From: Bacteroidales bacterium
Lineage (GTDB): Bacteria > Bacteroidota > Bacteroidia > Bacteroidales > Muribaculaceae
NCBI GenBank assembly: GCA_004552485.1
Contig: SFOH01000014.1
Coordinates: 1 to 45,612 of the forward strand
Direction of reading: 5' to 3'
DNA length: 45,612 bases
Shown here: piece by piece, positions 7,280-15,856 of the stretch
Numbering within the stretch: the stretch's first letter is position 1
Layout: each line of letters opens with the position of its first letter
Program-made: the position numbers and the translations under genes
Notes under the pieces: model-generated
Database searches by the model: none
Told to the model about the DNA's origin: nothing
The model's input: only the letters and a program-made list of their open reading frames with translations

Positions 7280-9878
7280 GGAGTTTGTTGAGTGCCTCCA
7301 TCGGCGTTAAGTTGTTGATATCCAGATTCATAATCTCGTCGCGCACCTGCGTGAGCACGGGGTCGTCGAGCTGGAAAAAGCTCATCTGCATGCCCTCCGG
7401 CGCGGCGGCGGCAGCGGCGACAGCCTCGGCCGAGGCAGCGGCCGAACGCGCGCCGTCGTTCTGCTTCTCGAGGCGTTCCAGCACGTTGTCGGCACGCTTG
7501 ACGATGGACAAAGGCACGCCGGCGAGGCGCGCGACATGGATGCCGAACGAGTGCTCCGAGCCGCCGCGCTCGAGCTTGCGGATGAACACCACCTTGCCGT
7601 CTATCTCCTTGACAGCCACGTGGTAATTGGCGATGCGCTCGTAGGTTTTCTCCATCTCGTTCAGCTCGTGGTAGTGGGTGGCGAAGAGCGTTTTGGGGTG
7701 ACCGGGGGCGTTCTGATGGATGTGCTCGACGATGGCCCAGGCGATTGAGATGCCGTCGTAGGTCGACGTGCCGCGGCCCAGCTCGTCGAAGAGGATGAGG
7801 CTGCGCTCGCTCATGTTGTTGAGGATGGCGGCGGCCTCGGTCATCTCCATCATGAACGTGGACTCGCCGAGGGAGATGTTGTCGGAGGCGCCGACGCGGG
7901 TGAAAATCTTGTCAACCAGGCCGATATGCGCGCTGTCGGCGGCCACGTAGCAGCCCATCTGCGCCATGATGACGTTCAGCGCCGTCTGACGCAGCAGGGC
8001 CGACTTACCGGACATGTTGGGACCGGTAATCATCAGAATCTGTGGCCCGTCGTTGCTGATTGTCAGCGAGTTGGCGATGTAGGGCTCGCCCTCGGGGAGG
8101 CGTTTCTCGATGACGGGATGGCGCGCGTTCTCGAGGCTTATCTCCAGCGAATCGTCGACGACGGGGCGCACATAGTGGTTGTCGGCGGCCACCACCGTGA
8201 ACGACAGCAGGCAGTCGAGCTCGGAGAGCACGCGGGCGTCGTCTTCGATGGCCGAGACGAAGCGCAGCACGAAGGCCACCAGGTCGTTGTAGAGGTTGGT
8301 TTCGAGGGTCTCGATGCGGCTCTCGGCCGTCACGATTTTGTCCTCGTATTCCTTGAGTTCGGGGGTGATGTAGCGCTCGGCGTTGGTGAGCGTCTGGCGG
8401 CGCACCCATTCGGCGGGCACCTTGTCTTTGTGGGTGTTGGTGACCTCGAAATAATAGCCGAAGACGTTGTTGAAACCTACCTTCAGCGAGGTGATGCCCG
8501 TTGCGGCGACCTCGCGGGCCTTCATCTCCTCGAGGTAGCTCTTGCCGGAGCGAGCCAGGTGGCGCAGGTCGTCGAGCTCCTGCGAGACACCCTCGCGGAT
8601 TACGTCGCCGGTGCCGGGCTTCGAAGAGGGGTCGGGCATGAGCTGTGAGGCGATGCGCGAGGCGGCGTCGTCGCAGGCGTCCAGGCGCTTGCCCGTCTCG
8701 ATAAGCACCTCGGTGTCAGAGCCGAGGCAGCGCGCGCGGATGGGGCCGATGGCCTCGAGGGCGGCGCGCATCTGCTGGAGCTCGCGCGGCGAGATGCGCA
8801 GGGCGGAGAGCTTGCCGGTGAGGCGTCCCAGGTCGCCGATGCGCTGGAGATGGTCGAGGACGACGTCGCGAATCTCGGGCTCGCGGAAGAAGTAGTCGAC
8901 GACGTCGAGGCGCGCGTTGATGGCGCGGATGTCGCGCAGCGGCATCTTCACCCAGCTGTTCATGCGGCGCGCGCCCATGGGCGTCACCGTGCGGTCGAGG
9001 ATGTCGAGGAGGCTGCGGCCGTCCTCGTTGAGGGGCTCCACGAGCTCGAGGTTGCGGATGGTGAAGCGGTCCATGCGCACGAACGAGTCCTCCTCGACGC
9101 GCGAGAGCGTGGTGATGTGCTTGGTCTGGGTGTGGGATGTGAGGTCGAGATAGTGCATGCAGGCGCCGGCGGCGATGACGGCCTCGTTCATGCGCGAGAT
9201 GCCGAAGCCCTTGAGACTGCGTACGCCGAACTGGCGGTGGAGGCGTTCCTTGGCGGAGTCGAGGGTGAACACCCAGTCGTCGAGCTCGAAGGTGAGATAA
9301 TTCCCTGAGAATGAGTCGGCGACATAGCGTTTCGACCCACGGAGGATGAGCAGTTCCTTGGGGGCGAAAGTGGCCAGTAGCTTGTCGACATAGTCGCGGT
9401 CGCCCTGTGCGCAGAGGAATTCGCCGGTGCTGATGTCGAGGAAGGCGACGCCGTAGGAGCGGGCCTTGGTGTCGTAGTGGAGGGCGCCGAGGAAGTTGTT
9501 CTCGCGGTGGTTGAGGACGTTGTCGACGGTGGCGACGCCGGGGGTGACGAGCTCGGTGATGCCGCGTTTCACGAGGCCCTTGGCCTTCTTGGGGTCCTCG
9601 AGCTGCTCGCAGATGGCCACGCGTTTGCCGGCGCGCACGAGCTTGGGCAGATAGGTCTCCAGGGCGTGGTGGGGGAAGCCGGCCAGCTCGACGTAGGCGG
9701 CGGCTCCGTTGGCGCGGCGCGTCAGCGTGATGCCCAGTATCTCGGAGGCGGTGATGGCATCGTCGGAGAAGGTCTCGTAGAAGTCACCGACGCGGAAGAG
9801 GAGCACGGCGTCGGGGTGCTTCTTCTTCATCTCCACATACTGCTTCATCAGCGGGGTTTCCACTATCTTCTTGGCCAT
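7245..9878 (-). CDS. mutS: DNA mismatch repair protein MutS
   Basis: An 877-residue MutS that recognises mispaired bases and starts strand repair with MutL. The N-terminal mismatch-binding domain has the Phe-x-Glu wedge in GDFYETF (FYE at residues 33-35). The connector, lever and clamp domains follow. The C-terminal ATPase has Walker A GPNMSGKS near residue 620, Walker B LILFDELGRGTSTYDG, and the FATHYHEL switch motif. After a low-complexity Ala-rich linker, the helix-turn-helix dimerisation tail ends in LHDIRTIITGKA. The length is normal for the family. Its stop lies 35 bases inside the start of the downstream RsmF-type gene. I see no clear promoter in the gap to yebC. Confidence 0.97.
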   Translation of the reverse strand: MAKKIVETPLMKQYVEMKKKHPDAVLLFRVGDFYETFSDDAITASEILGITLTRRANGAAAYVELAGFPHHALETYLPKLVRAGKRVAICEQLEDPKKAKGLVKRGITELVTPGVATVDNVLNHRENNFLGALHYDTKARSYGVAFLDISTGEFLCAQGDRDYVDKLLATFAPKELLILRGSKRYVADSFSGNYLTFELDDWVFTLDSAKERLHRQFGVRSLKGFGISRMNEAVIAAGACMHYLDLTSHTQTKHITTLSRVEEDSFVRMDRFTIRNLELVEPLNEDGRSLLDILDRTVTPMGARRMNSWVKMPLRDIRAINARLDVVDYFFREPEIRDVVLDHLQRIGDLGRLTGKLSALRISPRELQQMRAALEAIGPIRARCLGSDTEVLIETGKRLDACDDAASRIASQLMPDPSSKPGTGDVIREGVSQELDDLRHLARSGKSYLEEMKAREVAATGITSLKVGFNNVFGYYFEVTNTHKDKVPAEWVRRQTLTNAERYITPELKEYEDKIVTAESRIETLETNLYNDLVAFVLRFVSAIEDDARVLSELDCLLSFTVVAADNHYVRPVVDDSLEISLENARHPVIEKRLPEGEPYIANSLTISNDGPQILMITGPNMSGKSALLRQTALNVIMAQMGCYVAADSAHIGLVDKIFTRVGASDNISLGESTFMMEMTEAAAILNNMSERSLILFDELGRGTSTYDGISIAWAIVEHIHQNAPGHPKTLFATHYHELNEMEKTYERIANYHVAVKEIDGKVVFIRKLERGGSEHSFGIHVARLAGVPLSIVKRADNVLERLEKQNDGARSAAASAEAVAAAAAAPEGMQMSFFQLDDPVLTQVRDEIMNLDINNLTPMEALNKLHDIRTIITGKA

Positions 9879-9939
9879 AATCCGGTTGTTAAGTATTCTG
9901 TAAAAGTTACGAAGTTAATAGGTCGGCCCCTTCCACAAC

Positions 9940-9971
9940 CAGCCCCCGCGGCGCGGGGCGCCCGGGGGCTG
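9940..9971 (-). terminator. GC-rich hairpin after yebC
   Basis: Arms CAGCCCCCG (9940-9948) and CGGGGGCTG (9963-9971) form a 9-bp stem just downstream of the yebC stop and before mutS. There is no following T tract in the direction of transcription, so it may be an intrinsic terminator lacking a U run or a 3'-end stabilising hairpin. Confidence 0.6.
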
Positions 9972-10007
9972 TTAGGGGGGGGCAGGCGTTGTCAGCGGGG
10001 AGGGGCG

Positions 10008-10607
10008 TTATTCGGCCTCCTCGTCGAGCTCGCGCATGTTGTGGAAGACGTTCTGAACGTCCTCGTCCTCCTCGATGCGCTCCAGGAGTTTCTCCACTTT
10101 CTCGCGCTGCTCGGGGGTGACGTCCTTGAGGTCGTTGGGGATGCGCTCGAACTCGGTGGAGACAATCTCGTAGCCGTTGTCCTCGAGGTGTTTCTGCACG
10201 TTGGCGTTCTCGAGCTCGTCGACGTCGATGTCGGCGGGGGCGTTGATTTTGAAGACGGCCTTGTGGTCGAAGAGGAAGGTCAGCGAGCCCTGGGTGCCGA
10301 GGCTGCCGCCGTGTTTGGTGAAGTAGGAGCGCACGTTGGCGACGGTGCGGGTGTTGTTGTCAGTGGCGGCCTCGACGAAGATGGCGATGCCATGGGGACC
10401 GTATCCCTCGTAAGAAATCTCCTTATAGTCGCCGGCGTCCTTGTCCGTGGCTTTTTTGATAGCGCGCTCAACGGTGTCCTTGGGCATGTTGGCGGCCTTG
10501 GCGTTCTGCATGAGAGCGCGGAGGCGCGGGTTGGTGTCGGGGTCGGGGCCGCCGGCCTTGGCGGCGATGGTGATTTCCTTACCGATGCGCGTGAAAGTGC
10601 GGCTCAT
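10008..10607 (-). CDS. Short YebC/TACO1-family protein
   Basis: A 199-residue YebC-family protein. The family was first described as transcription regulators (PmpR) and has since been tied to translation (mitochondrial TACO1). Core motifs are plain: TFTRIGKEITIAAKAGGPDPDTNPRL, YEGYGPHGIAIFVE, NNTRTVANVRSYFTKHGGSLG and the C-terminal EDEDVQNVFHNM. Two things are odd. The usual N-terminus (about 19 residues, of the type MGRAFEYRKARKLKRWGNM) is missing, yet LKRWGN is still encoded in frame just before the ATG, preceded by a stop at 10641-10643. Between DVDELE and the helix QKHLEDNGYE, roughly 30 residues usual in the family also seem absent. The ATG at 10607 is the only conventional start. Confidence 0.85.
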   Translation of the reverse strand: MSRTFTRIGKEITIAAKAGGPDPDTNPRLRALMQNAKAANMPKDTVERAIKKATDKDAGDYKEISYEGYGPHGIAIFVEAATDNNTRTVANVRSYFTKHGGSLGTQGSLTFLFDHKAVFKINAPADIDVDELENANVQKHLEDNGYEIVSTEFERIPNDLKDVTPEQREKVEKLLERIEEDEDVQNVFHNMRELDEEAE

Positions 10608-10648
10608 GTTGCCCCAGCGTTTTAATGAATTATTTTCGATTTAGGGAT

Positions 10649-10719
10649 CCGCATCCGCAGGATGCGGACACGGTCAGCGGCGACGCCGGATGACCGTGCC
10701 GGAAGCCAGCGGCTTCCGG
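10649..10719. repeat. Cluster of three tandem perfect hairpins
   Basis: Three inverted repeats lie almost end to end between pheT and yebC. The first is CCGCATCC/GGATGCGG (10649-10656 and 10660-10667, spacer GCA). The second is CACGGTCA/TGACCGTG (10669-10676 and 10691-10698, with an inner CGGCG/CGCCG stem). The third is CCGGAAGCC/GGCTTCCGG (10699-10707 and 10711-10719, spacer AGC). The third shares arm architecture and the CCGTGCC lead-in with the copies near 20.6 and 21.6 kb. On the pheT transcript they would fold directly after the stop codon. Confidence 0.85.
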
Positions 10720-10731
10720 TGGCGGCGAGGC

Positions 10732-13200
10732 TCAGCGAAGCTCGGCGCCGACGCGTTTCTTGAGGTTGGCGGTGATCTTGTTCATCACGGCGTCGATGGC
10801 CTTGTCGTTAAGGGTCTTCTCGTTGTCCTGAAGGGTCATGGTGATGGCGTAGGACTTCTTGCCGGCGGGGAGGTTCTTGCCCTCGTAGACGTCGAAGAGC
10901 TCGACGGTGCGCAGCAACTTGCGCTCGCTCTCGCGCACGGCGGCCTCGATTTCGGCCATGGTGACGGCGTTGTCGACCAGCAGGGCCAGGTCGCGCTTCA
11001 CGGGCTGGGTCTTGGGCAGCTCGGCATAGGAGACTTTGCGCTTGAGGGCGAGGGAGCAGAGGGCGTCGAAGTCGAGTTCGGCGAAGAAGACGGCCTGCTT
11101 GATGTCGCAGCGGTGTGCCACGGCTTTGTCCACGACACCCATCACGCCGAGGCGTTTGCCGTTGCGGGTGGTGATGACCAGGGCATCGGAGAGGAGCTCG
11201 GTGGTGGCGGGGGTGAGCATGATTTCGCGCTCGCCGATGCCGGCGCGGGCGAAGATATTTGCCACGTGAGCCTTCAGGTGGAAGAAGGTGGCGGACTCGG
11301 CGGGACCGGCCCAGTTGGCGCGGCGCACGTCGCCGGTGAGCCACAGGGCGAAGCGGGCGCCCTCCGAGTAGGGTTTCAGCGGCTTCTCGGCAGTGCTCTC
11401 GGCTTCGGGGTTGAAGAAGTAGACGTTGCCGAACTCGTAGAACTGCAGGTCTTTGCTCTTGCGGTTGATATTGTGGGCGAGGTTCTCCAGGCCGCCGAAG
11501 AGCAGGGTCTGGCGCATGACGTTAAGGTCCTGGCTCAGAGGGTTGAGCAGCTTGACGCAGCGGTCGGCGGGATACTCTGTGAGGGGCTGATAGTAGGCCT
11601 CGGCGGTCAGCGAGTTGTTGAGGATTTCGTTGAAGCCGCAGCCGGTGAGCTGCTCGCTGAGGAGGCGGCGCAGGTCGTCGGCGGCGTCGGTGGGCGTCTT
11701 GAACGAGAGCGAAGCGTGCAGGGCCTCGGGCATCTCGACGTTGTTGTAGCCGTAGATGCGCAGGATGTCCTCGACCACGTCGCAGGGACGGGTGACGTCC
11801 ACGCGGTAGGTGGGGATGAGCAGCGTGCGCACGTCGTCGGTGCGTTCGACAGTCTCCATCTCCAGGTGGCGCAGGATGTCGTCGACGGTGTCGTCGGGGA
11901 TGTGCTTGCCGATGAGGGCGTCCATGTATTCGGTGGAGAGCTCCACGCGGGGACGCTCAACGACGTTGGGGTAGAAGTCGGTGACGTCGCCGACAATCTC
12001 GCCGCCGCAGAGCTCCTTGACCATGAGTGCGGCCAGCTGCAGGGCATACATGCAGCCGTTGGGGTCGACGCCGCGCTCGAAGCGGAACGAGGCGTCGGTG
12101 TTGAGGCCGTGGCGGCGTGCTGTCTTGCGCACGCGGGTGGGGTGGAAGCAGGCGCTCTCGAGGAAGACGGAGGTGCAGCTCTCGGTGACGCCCGAGTTCA
12201 GACCGCCGAAGACGCCGGCGATGCACATGGGGCGCTCGGCGTCGCAAATCATGAGGTCGGCGGCGTCGAGCTTGCGCTCAACCTCGTCGAGGGTGATGAA
12301 GGGCGTGCCCTGAGGCGTGGTGCGCACCACCACCTTGTCGCCGCCGATGTGGGCGCGGTCGAAGCAGTGGAGGGGCTGTCCCATGCCGTGGAGGATGTAG
12401 TTGGTGATGTCCACAACGTTGTTGATGGGACGCTGGCCGATGGCAGCCAGGTGGTTGCGCAGCCACTCGGGGCTCTCGCCGACCTTGATGTTGTCGATGG
12501 TGACGCCGCAGTAGCGGATGCAGCCCTCGGCATCGTCGACCTGCACGGCTACGCCGGCGCGCGACGGGGCGTCGACCTTGAAGGCGGAGACGTCGGGGCG
12601 CGTCAGCACGGGTGTCTTGCCGTGTGCGGCCATCCAGGCGGCCAGGTCGCGGGCCACGCCGTAGTGGCTGGCGGCGTCGATGCGGTTGGGGGTGAGGTCG
12701 ACCTCGGCGACATAGTCGTCCTGGAGGTTGTAGTATTCGGCGGCGGGAGTGCCGGGAGCTATCTCCTTGTCGATGACGATGATGCCGTCGTGGGAGGTGC
12801 CTACGCCGATTTCGTCTTCGGCACAAATCATGCCCATCGACTCTACGCCGCGGATTTTGCCTTTCTTGATTTTGAATTCCTTGTCGCCGTCATAGAGGAC
12901 GGTGCCGATGGTGGCGACGACGACTGTCTGACCGGCGGCCACGTTGGGGGCGCCGCAGACAATCTGCTCCACTTTTCCGCCGCCGAGGTCCACGGTGGTG
13001 ACGTGGAGGTGGTCAGAGTCGGGATGAGGGACGCAGGTGAGCACTTTGCCGATGACCAGGCCGCGGAGGCCGCCGCGGATGCTCTCCACCACCTCCAGGC
13101 TGTCGCACTCGAGGCCCGTGGAGGTCAGGGCGGCGCACAGTTCCTCGGGAGAGAGGTCGGTGTTGATGTAATCTTTAAGCCAGCTGTATGAGATATTCAT
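10732..13200 (-). CDS. pheT: Phenylalanyl-tRNA synthetase beta subunit
   Basis: An 822-residue full-length PheT. With PheS (not in this window) it charges tRNA-Phe. The order of domains is standard: N-terminal B1 (MNISYSWLKDYINTDLSPEEL), an EMAP/OB-fold tRNA-binding domain at about 40-155 (VIGKVLTCVPHPDSDHLHVTTVDLG, IVCGAPNVAAGQ), B3/B4 editing domain at about 215-390 (DITNYILHGMGQPLHCFD), B5 at about 405-475, the catalytic-like core, and a C-terminal FDX-ACB anticodon-binding domain (PKTQPVKRDLALLVDNAVT). A good promoter lies about 80 bases upstream. The stop codon is followed directly by the triple hairpin and then yebC, which may depend on readthrough from this gene. Confidence 0.97.
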   Translation of the reverse strand: MNISYSWLKDYINTDLSPEELCAALTSTGLECDSLEVVESIRGGLRGLVIGKVLTCVPHPDSDHLHVTTVDLGGGKVEQIVCGAPNVAAGQTVVVATIGTVLYDGDKEFKIKKGKIRGVESMGMICAEDEIGVGTSHDGIIVIDKEIAPGTPAAEYYNLQDDYVAEVDLTPNRIDAASHYGVARDLAAWMAAHGKTPVLTRPDVSAFKVDAPSRAGVAVQVDDAEGCIRYCGVTIDNIKVGESPEWLRNHLAAIGQRPINNVVDITNYILHGMGQPLHCFDRAHIGGDKVVVRTTPQGTPFITLDEVERKLDAADLMICDAERPMCIAGVFGGLNSGVTESCTSVFLESACFHPTRVRKTARRHGLNTDASFRFERGVDPNGCMYALQLAALMVKELCGGEIVGDVTDFYPNVVERPRVELSTEYMDALIGKHIPDDTVDDILRHLEMETVERTDDVRTLLIPTYRVDVTRPCDVVEDILRIYGYNNVEMPEALHASLSFKTPTDAADDLRRLLSEQLTGCGFNEILNNSLTAEAYYQPLTEYPADRCVKLLNPLSQDLNVMRQTLLFGGLENLAHNINRKSKDLQFYEFGNVYFFNPEAESTAEKPLKPYSEGARFALWLTGDVRRANWAGPAESATFFHLKAHVANIFARAGIGEREIMLTPATTELLSDALVITTRNGKRLGVMGVVDKAVAHRCDIKQAVFFAELDFDALCSLALKRKVSYAELPKTQPVKRDLALLVDNAVTMAEIEAAVRESERKLLRTVELFDVYEGKNLPAGKKSYAITMTLQDNEKTLNDKAIDAVMNKITANLKKRVGAELR

Positions 13201-13281
13201 TGGTTGTATTGTTGTTTGTTATCACATTGATAATGAGCGCATAACGCACCCGCACGCGCACTGCGCGTACATATTGTTCCA

Positions 13282-13312
13282 CAAAGGTACAAAAAATCCC
13301 CCATACGGCAAA
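13282..13312 (-). promoter_or_regulatory. Bacteroidota promoter for pheT
   Basis: On the minus strand, TTTG (complement of 13309-13312) is followed after 19 bases by TACCTTTG (complement of 13282-13289). This matches the consensus spacing and both boxes. The start of transcription would be near 13275, giving a leader of about 75 bases before pheT. Confidence 0.75.
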
Positions 13313-13352
13313 AAAAATGCCTTCCTGCGCGCCGTTTTTCGCGCTCGGCGCG

Positions 13353-14720
13353 TCAGAGCTGCGTGCCGAACACGCCAAGGAAGAAGGTGGCGATCCAGAC
13401 GTAGATGAGCAGGCCCAGCAGGTCGTTGGAAATCTGGATGAACGGGCCGGTGGCCAGGGCCGGGTTGATGTGCAGCTTCTCGAGGGTCAGAGGCACGACG
13501 GTGCCAAGGATGCTCGCGAACATCACCACGATGAACAGCGAGACGGTGACGGACAGGGTCACGGCCATCTCGTCGGGCATCACGATTATGTTGTACAGGA
13601 ATATGACGCCGGAGATGATGGTGGCGTTCAGCAGGCCTATAAGTATCTCACGACCAAGCTGTTTGCTGAACTCCTTGACGTCGAGGGTGCCGTTGGCGAG
13701 CGACTGAACGACGATGGCCGAGGCCTGCACGCCGACGTTACCGCCCGTGCCGCCGATGATGGGGATGAACAGCGCCAGCGCCGTCACGGCCTGGAGCTTG
13801 CTCTCGAAGCCGCCGAGAATCAGCGTGGCCACGATGCCGGAGACGACGCCGATGAGCAGCCAGGGGATGCGCGCCTTGACCTGCGCCAGCAGCGAGTCGT
13901 CGGCGTCGACGTCCGACGACAGACCGGATGCCAGCTGATAGTCGCGTTCCGACGATTCGCGCACCTGGTCCATCACGTCGTCGACGGTGATCTGTCCGAG
14001 GAGGCGCCCGATCGAGTCGATGACGGGCATGGCCACAAGGTCGTATTTCTCGAAGTCGAGGGCCACGTCGTCGATGGGCGTATTGGCTTTGACGGACACG
14101 GGGTCGGTCTCCATCACGCGTTTGATTTTGGAGACGGAGGGGTCCGTGATCATTGTCTTCAGGGGGAGGATGCCGCGCAGTTTGTGGTCGTCGTCGACAA
14201 CGTAGACGTAGTAGATTTCGTCCAGCTCCTCGGCCTGGAGGCGCATCTGGCGGATGCACTCGGGCATCGACCAGTTTTCGTTGACGACGATCATCTCGGT
14301 GCCCATGAGGCCGCCGGCGGTGTCTTCGTCGTATTTCAGGAGCTCGACGATGTCGCCGGCCTGCTCCACGTCGTCGATGTGCGAGAGGATTTCCTCACGC
14401 TGCTCTTCGTCGAGCTGCTGGATGAGGTCGACGGCGTCGTCGGTGTCGAGGTGGTCGATCTGGCGGGCGATTTCGTCGGCGGGCATGGCCTCGAGCAGGC
14501 GCTGTCGCTCGTCCTCGTCCAGCTCCATGAGCACGTCGGCGGCGGTGTCCGGGTCGAGCAGGCGGAAGAGGTATTCGGCCTGGTCGATGTCGAGGTTCTG
14601 ATAGAGCTCGGCGATGTCGGCGGGGTGGAGCGTGGCCAGCTCGGCACGGGCGTCCTCGGCGTCATTGTTGCGTATTATGTTGCGGATGTGCTCCAGGTCA
14701 TCGTCAGTGTATTCCTTCAT
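13353..14720 (-). CDS. mgtE: Magnesium transporter MgtE
   Basis: A 455-residue MgtE-type Mg2+ channel. The acidic N domain (residues about 20-125) has repeated LHPADIAELYQNL, PDTAADVLMELDEDERQRLLEAM and DTDDAVDLIQQLDEEQREEIL units that form the cytosolic Mg2+ sensor. A CBS pair follows at about 130-255 (DEDTAGGLMGTEMIVVNE). Five membrane helices make up residues about 285-455, with the pore-lining GGTGGNVGVQASAIVVQSLA. In the known family, loss of Mg2+ from the sensor opens the pore. The start overlaps the rsmA stop by 4 bases (ATGA), so translation is probably coupled to rsmA. Confidence 0.95.
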   Translation of the reverse strand: MKEYTDDDLEHIRNIIRNNDAEDARAELATLHPADIAELYQNLDIDQAEYLFRLLDPDTAADVLMELDEDERQRLLEAMPADEIARQIDHLDTDDAVDLIQQLDEEQREEILSHIDDVEQAGDIVELLKYDEDTAGGLMGTEMIVVNENWSMPECIRQMRLQAEELDEIYYVYVVDDDHKLRGILPLKTMITDPSVSKIKRVMETDPVSVKANTPIDDVALDFEKYDLVAMPVIDSIGRLLGQITVDDVMDQVRESSERDYQLASGLSSDVDADDSLLAQVKARIPWLLIGVVSGIVATLILGGFESKLQAVTALALFIPIIGGTGGNVGVQASAIVVQSLANGTLDVKEFSKQLGREILIGLLNATIISGVIFLYNIIVMPDEMAVTLSVTVSLFIVVMFASILGTVVPLTLEKLHINPALATGPFIQISNDLLGLLIYVWIATFFLGVFGTQL

Positions 14721-15520
14721 AACGCATTGTCTTGACGGCCGTTGCAGACGCTGGCGGCCAGGTTTGTTAATTTAATGAACTGCTCCACGGACAGCTGCTC
14801 GGGGCGCAGGGCCAGCAGGGACGAGGCGGGGAGCGCGGCGGCGCCGGTGACGCCTTTGATGGAGTTGCGGATGGTCTTGCGGCGCTGTCCGAAGGTGGTT
14901 TTCACCACGCGGCGGAAGAGGGCGGGGTCGCAGCCGAGGTCGGTGACGTCGTCGCGGCGCGTCATGCGTATCACGCCGCTCTTCACCTTTGGCGGCGGGT
15001 TGAAGACATGCTCGGAGACGGTGAACAGATAGTCGACGCGGTACCATGCCTGGAGCAGCACGCTCAGGATTCCGCGCGCCTTGGTGCCCGGAGGCGCGGC
15101 GAGGCGTTCGGCGACCTCGCGCTGGAGCATGCCCGAGCACACGGGGATAAGGTCCTTGTTGTCAAGGACTTTGAAGAAAATCTGCGATGAGATGTTGTAG
15201 GGATAATTGCCGATGACGGCGAACTGCCGGCCGTGGAACATCTTCCTTAGGTCCATCTGCAGGAAGTCGCCCTCGATGATGTGGCCGTCCAGGGCGGGGA
15301 AATGCTCGCGCAGATATGCCACGCTCTCGGTGTCGATTTCCGCCACGGTCACGTCATGGCCGGCCTCCAGCAGAAACTGCGTGAGGACGCCCATGCCGGG
15401 GCCCACCTCCAGCACGGGCATGCCGGCGCAGTCGCTGACGGTGGCGGCGATGCGCTGCGCCACTGACAGGTCAGTGAGAAAATGCTGGCCAAGGGCCTTC
15501 TTGGGGCGTACTGCTGTCAT
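14717..15520 (-). CDS. rsmA: 16S rRNA dimethyladenosine transferase RsmA
   Basis: A 267-residue KsgA/RsmA, which dimethylates the two adjacent adenines near the 3' end of 16S rRNA during late small-subunit assembly. The N-terminus has the family start KKALGQHFL. The SAM motif EVGPGMGVLTQFLLEAG follows, then the catalytic NYPYN of motif IV (ISSQIFFKVL after it), and the C-terminal helical domain (TTFGQRRKTIRNSI). I place the start at the ATG at 15520 (MTAVRPKKALGQHF); the open frame runs 34 codons further upstream, but that part is not family sequence. It overlaps mgtE downstream, and the tRNA-Arg gene lies 72 bases upstream on the same strand. Confidence 0.95.
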   Translation of the reverse strand: MTAVRPKKALGQHFLTDLSVAQRIAATVSDCAGMPVLEVGPGMGVLTQFLLEAGHDVTVAEIDTESVAYLREHFPALDGHIIEGDFLQMDLRKMFHGRQFAVIGNYPYNISSQIFFKVLDNKDLIPVCSGMLQREVAERLAAPPGTKARGILSVLLQAWYRVDYLFTVSEHVFNPPPKVKSGVIRMTRRDDVTDLGCDPALFRRVVKTTFGQRRKTIRNSIKGVTGAAALPASSLLALRPEQLSVEQFIKLTNLAASVCNGRQDNAL

Positions 15521-15592
15521 AATGCCGTGGTGTTTAGCTGGTTGGGCCGTAGGGGCAATGTCTGTTTTCAGGCCCTCGAGGGGCCGTCGGGG

Positions 15593-15664
15593 TACCCCGA
15601 AGGAGAATCGAACTCCTATCAAAAGTTTAGGAAACTTCTATTCTATCCGTTGAACTATCGGGGC
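15593..15664 (-). tRNA. tRNA-Arg (anticodon CCU)
   Basis: Folds as a full cloverleaf on the minus strand. The acceptor arms GCCCCGA/TCGGGGT pair, with a G-U at the first position. The D arm is GTTC...GAAT, the anticodon stem GAAGT/ACTTT surrounds the loop TTCCTAA (anticodon CCT, complement of 15629-15631), and the T arm AGGAG/CTCCT carries TTCGATT. The discriminator is A, and CCA is not encoded. It reads AGG codons. Confidence 0.95.
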
Positions 15665-15742
15665 GTGATTTCGGCCGCGGCGCTCGCATCAGGAGGGCCG
15701 CAGCGCGGGGTGGCGGCGCGGGAGCCGGCCCGTTTGCAACTG

Positions 15743-15750
15743 CAAAAGTA
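15743..15750 (-). promoter_or_regulatory. Possible -7 box for tRNA-Arg/rsmA/mgtE
   Basis: The complement reads TACTTTTG, matching TAnnTTTG, about 80 bases before the tRNA-Arg gene. No good -33 box is seen at the right distance, so this is tentative. Confidence 0.4.
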
Positions 15751-15825
15751 AGCATTTTTTTGGACTTACCGCCCCGCCTTTGCAAAAAAAATGCCCGCCG
15801 TGCACTTTCTCTGAGAATTATTTGT

Positions 15826-15833
15826 TACTTTTG
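15826..15833 (+). promoter_or_regulatory. Possible -7 box for DUF3256-xseAB
   Basis: TACTTTTG lies 24 bases before the DUF3256 start codon, in an AT-rich stretch (TTATTTGT just before it). The -33 region is weak. Transcription would begin close to the start codon. Confidence 0.5.
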
Positions 15834-15856
15834 TGGATTATTACGCGTAAACGATA

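Noticed and set aside
10690..13191. Long plus-strand open frame of 833 codons opposite pheT
   Set aside because: It is the antisense shadow of pheT, with Val/Gly/His/Asp-rich composition and no family motif. GC-rich codon bias opens the complementary frame.
13317..14735. Plus-strand open frame of 472 codons opposite mgtE
   Set aside because: Antisense shadow with the same composition bias; mgtE on the other strand is unmistakable.
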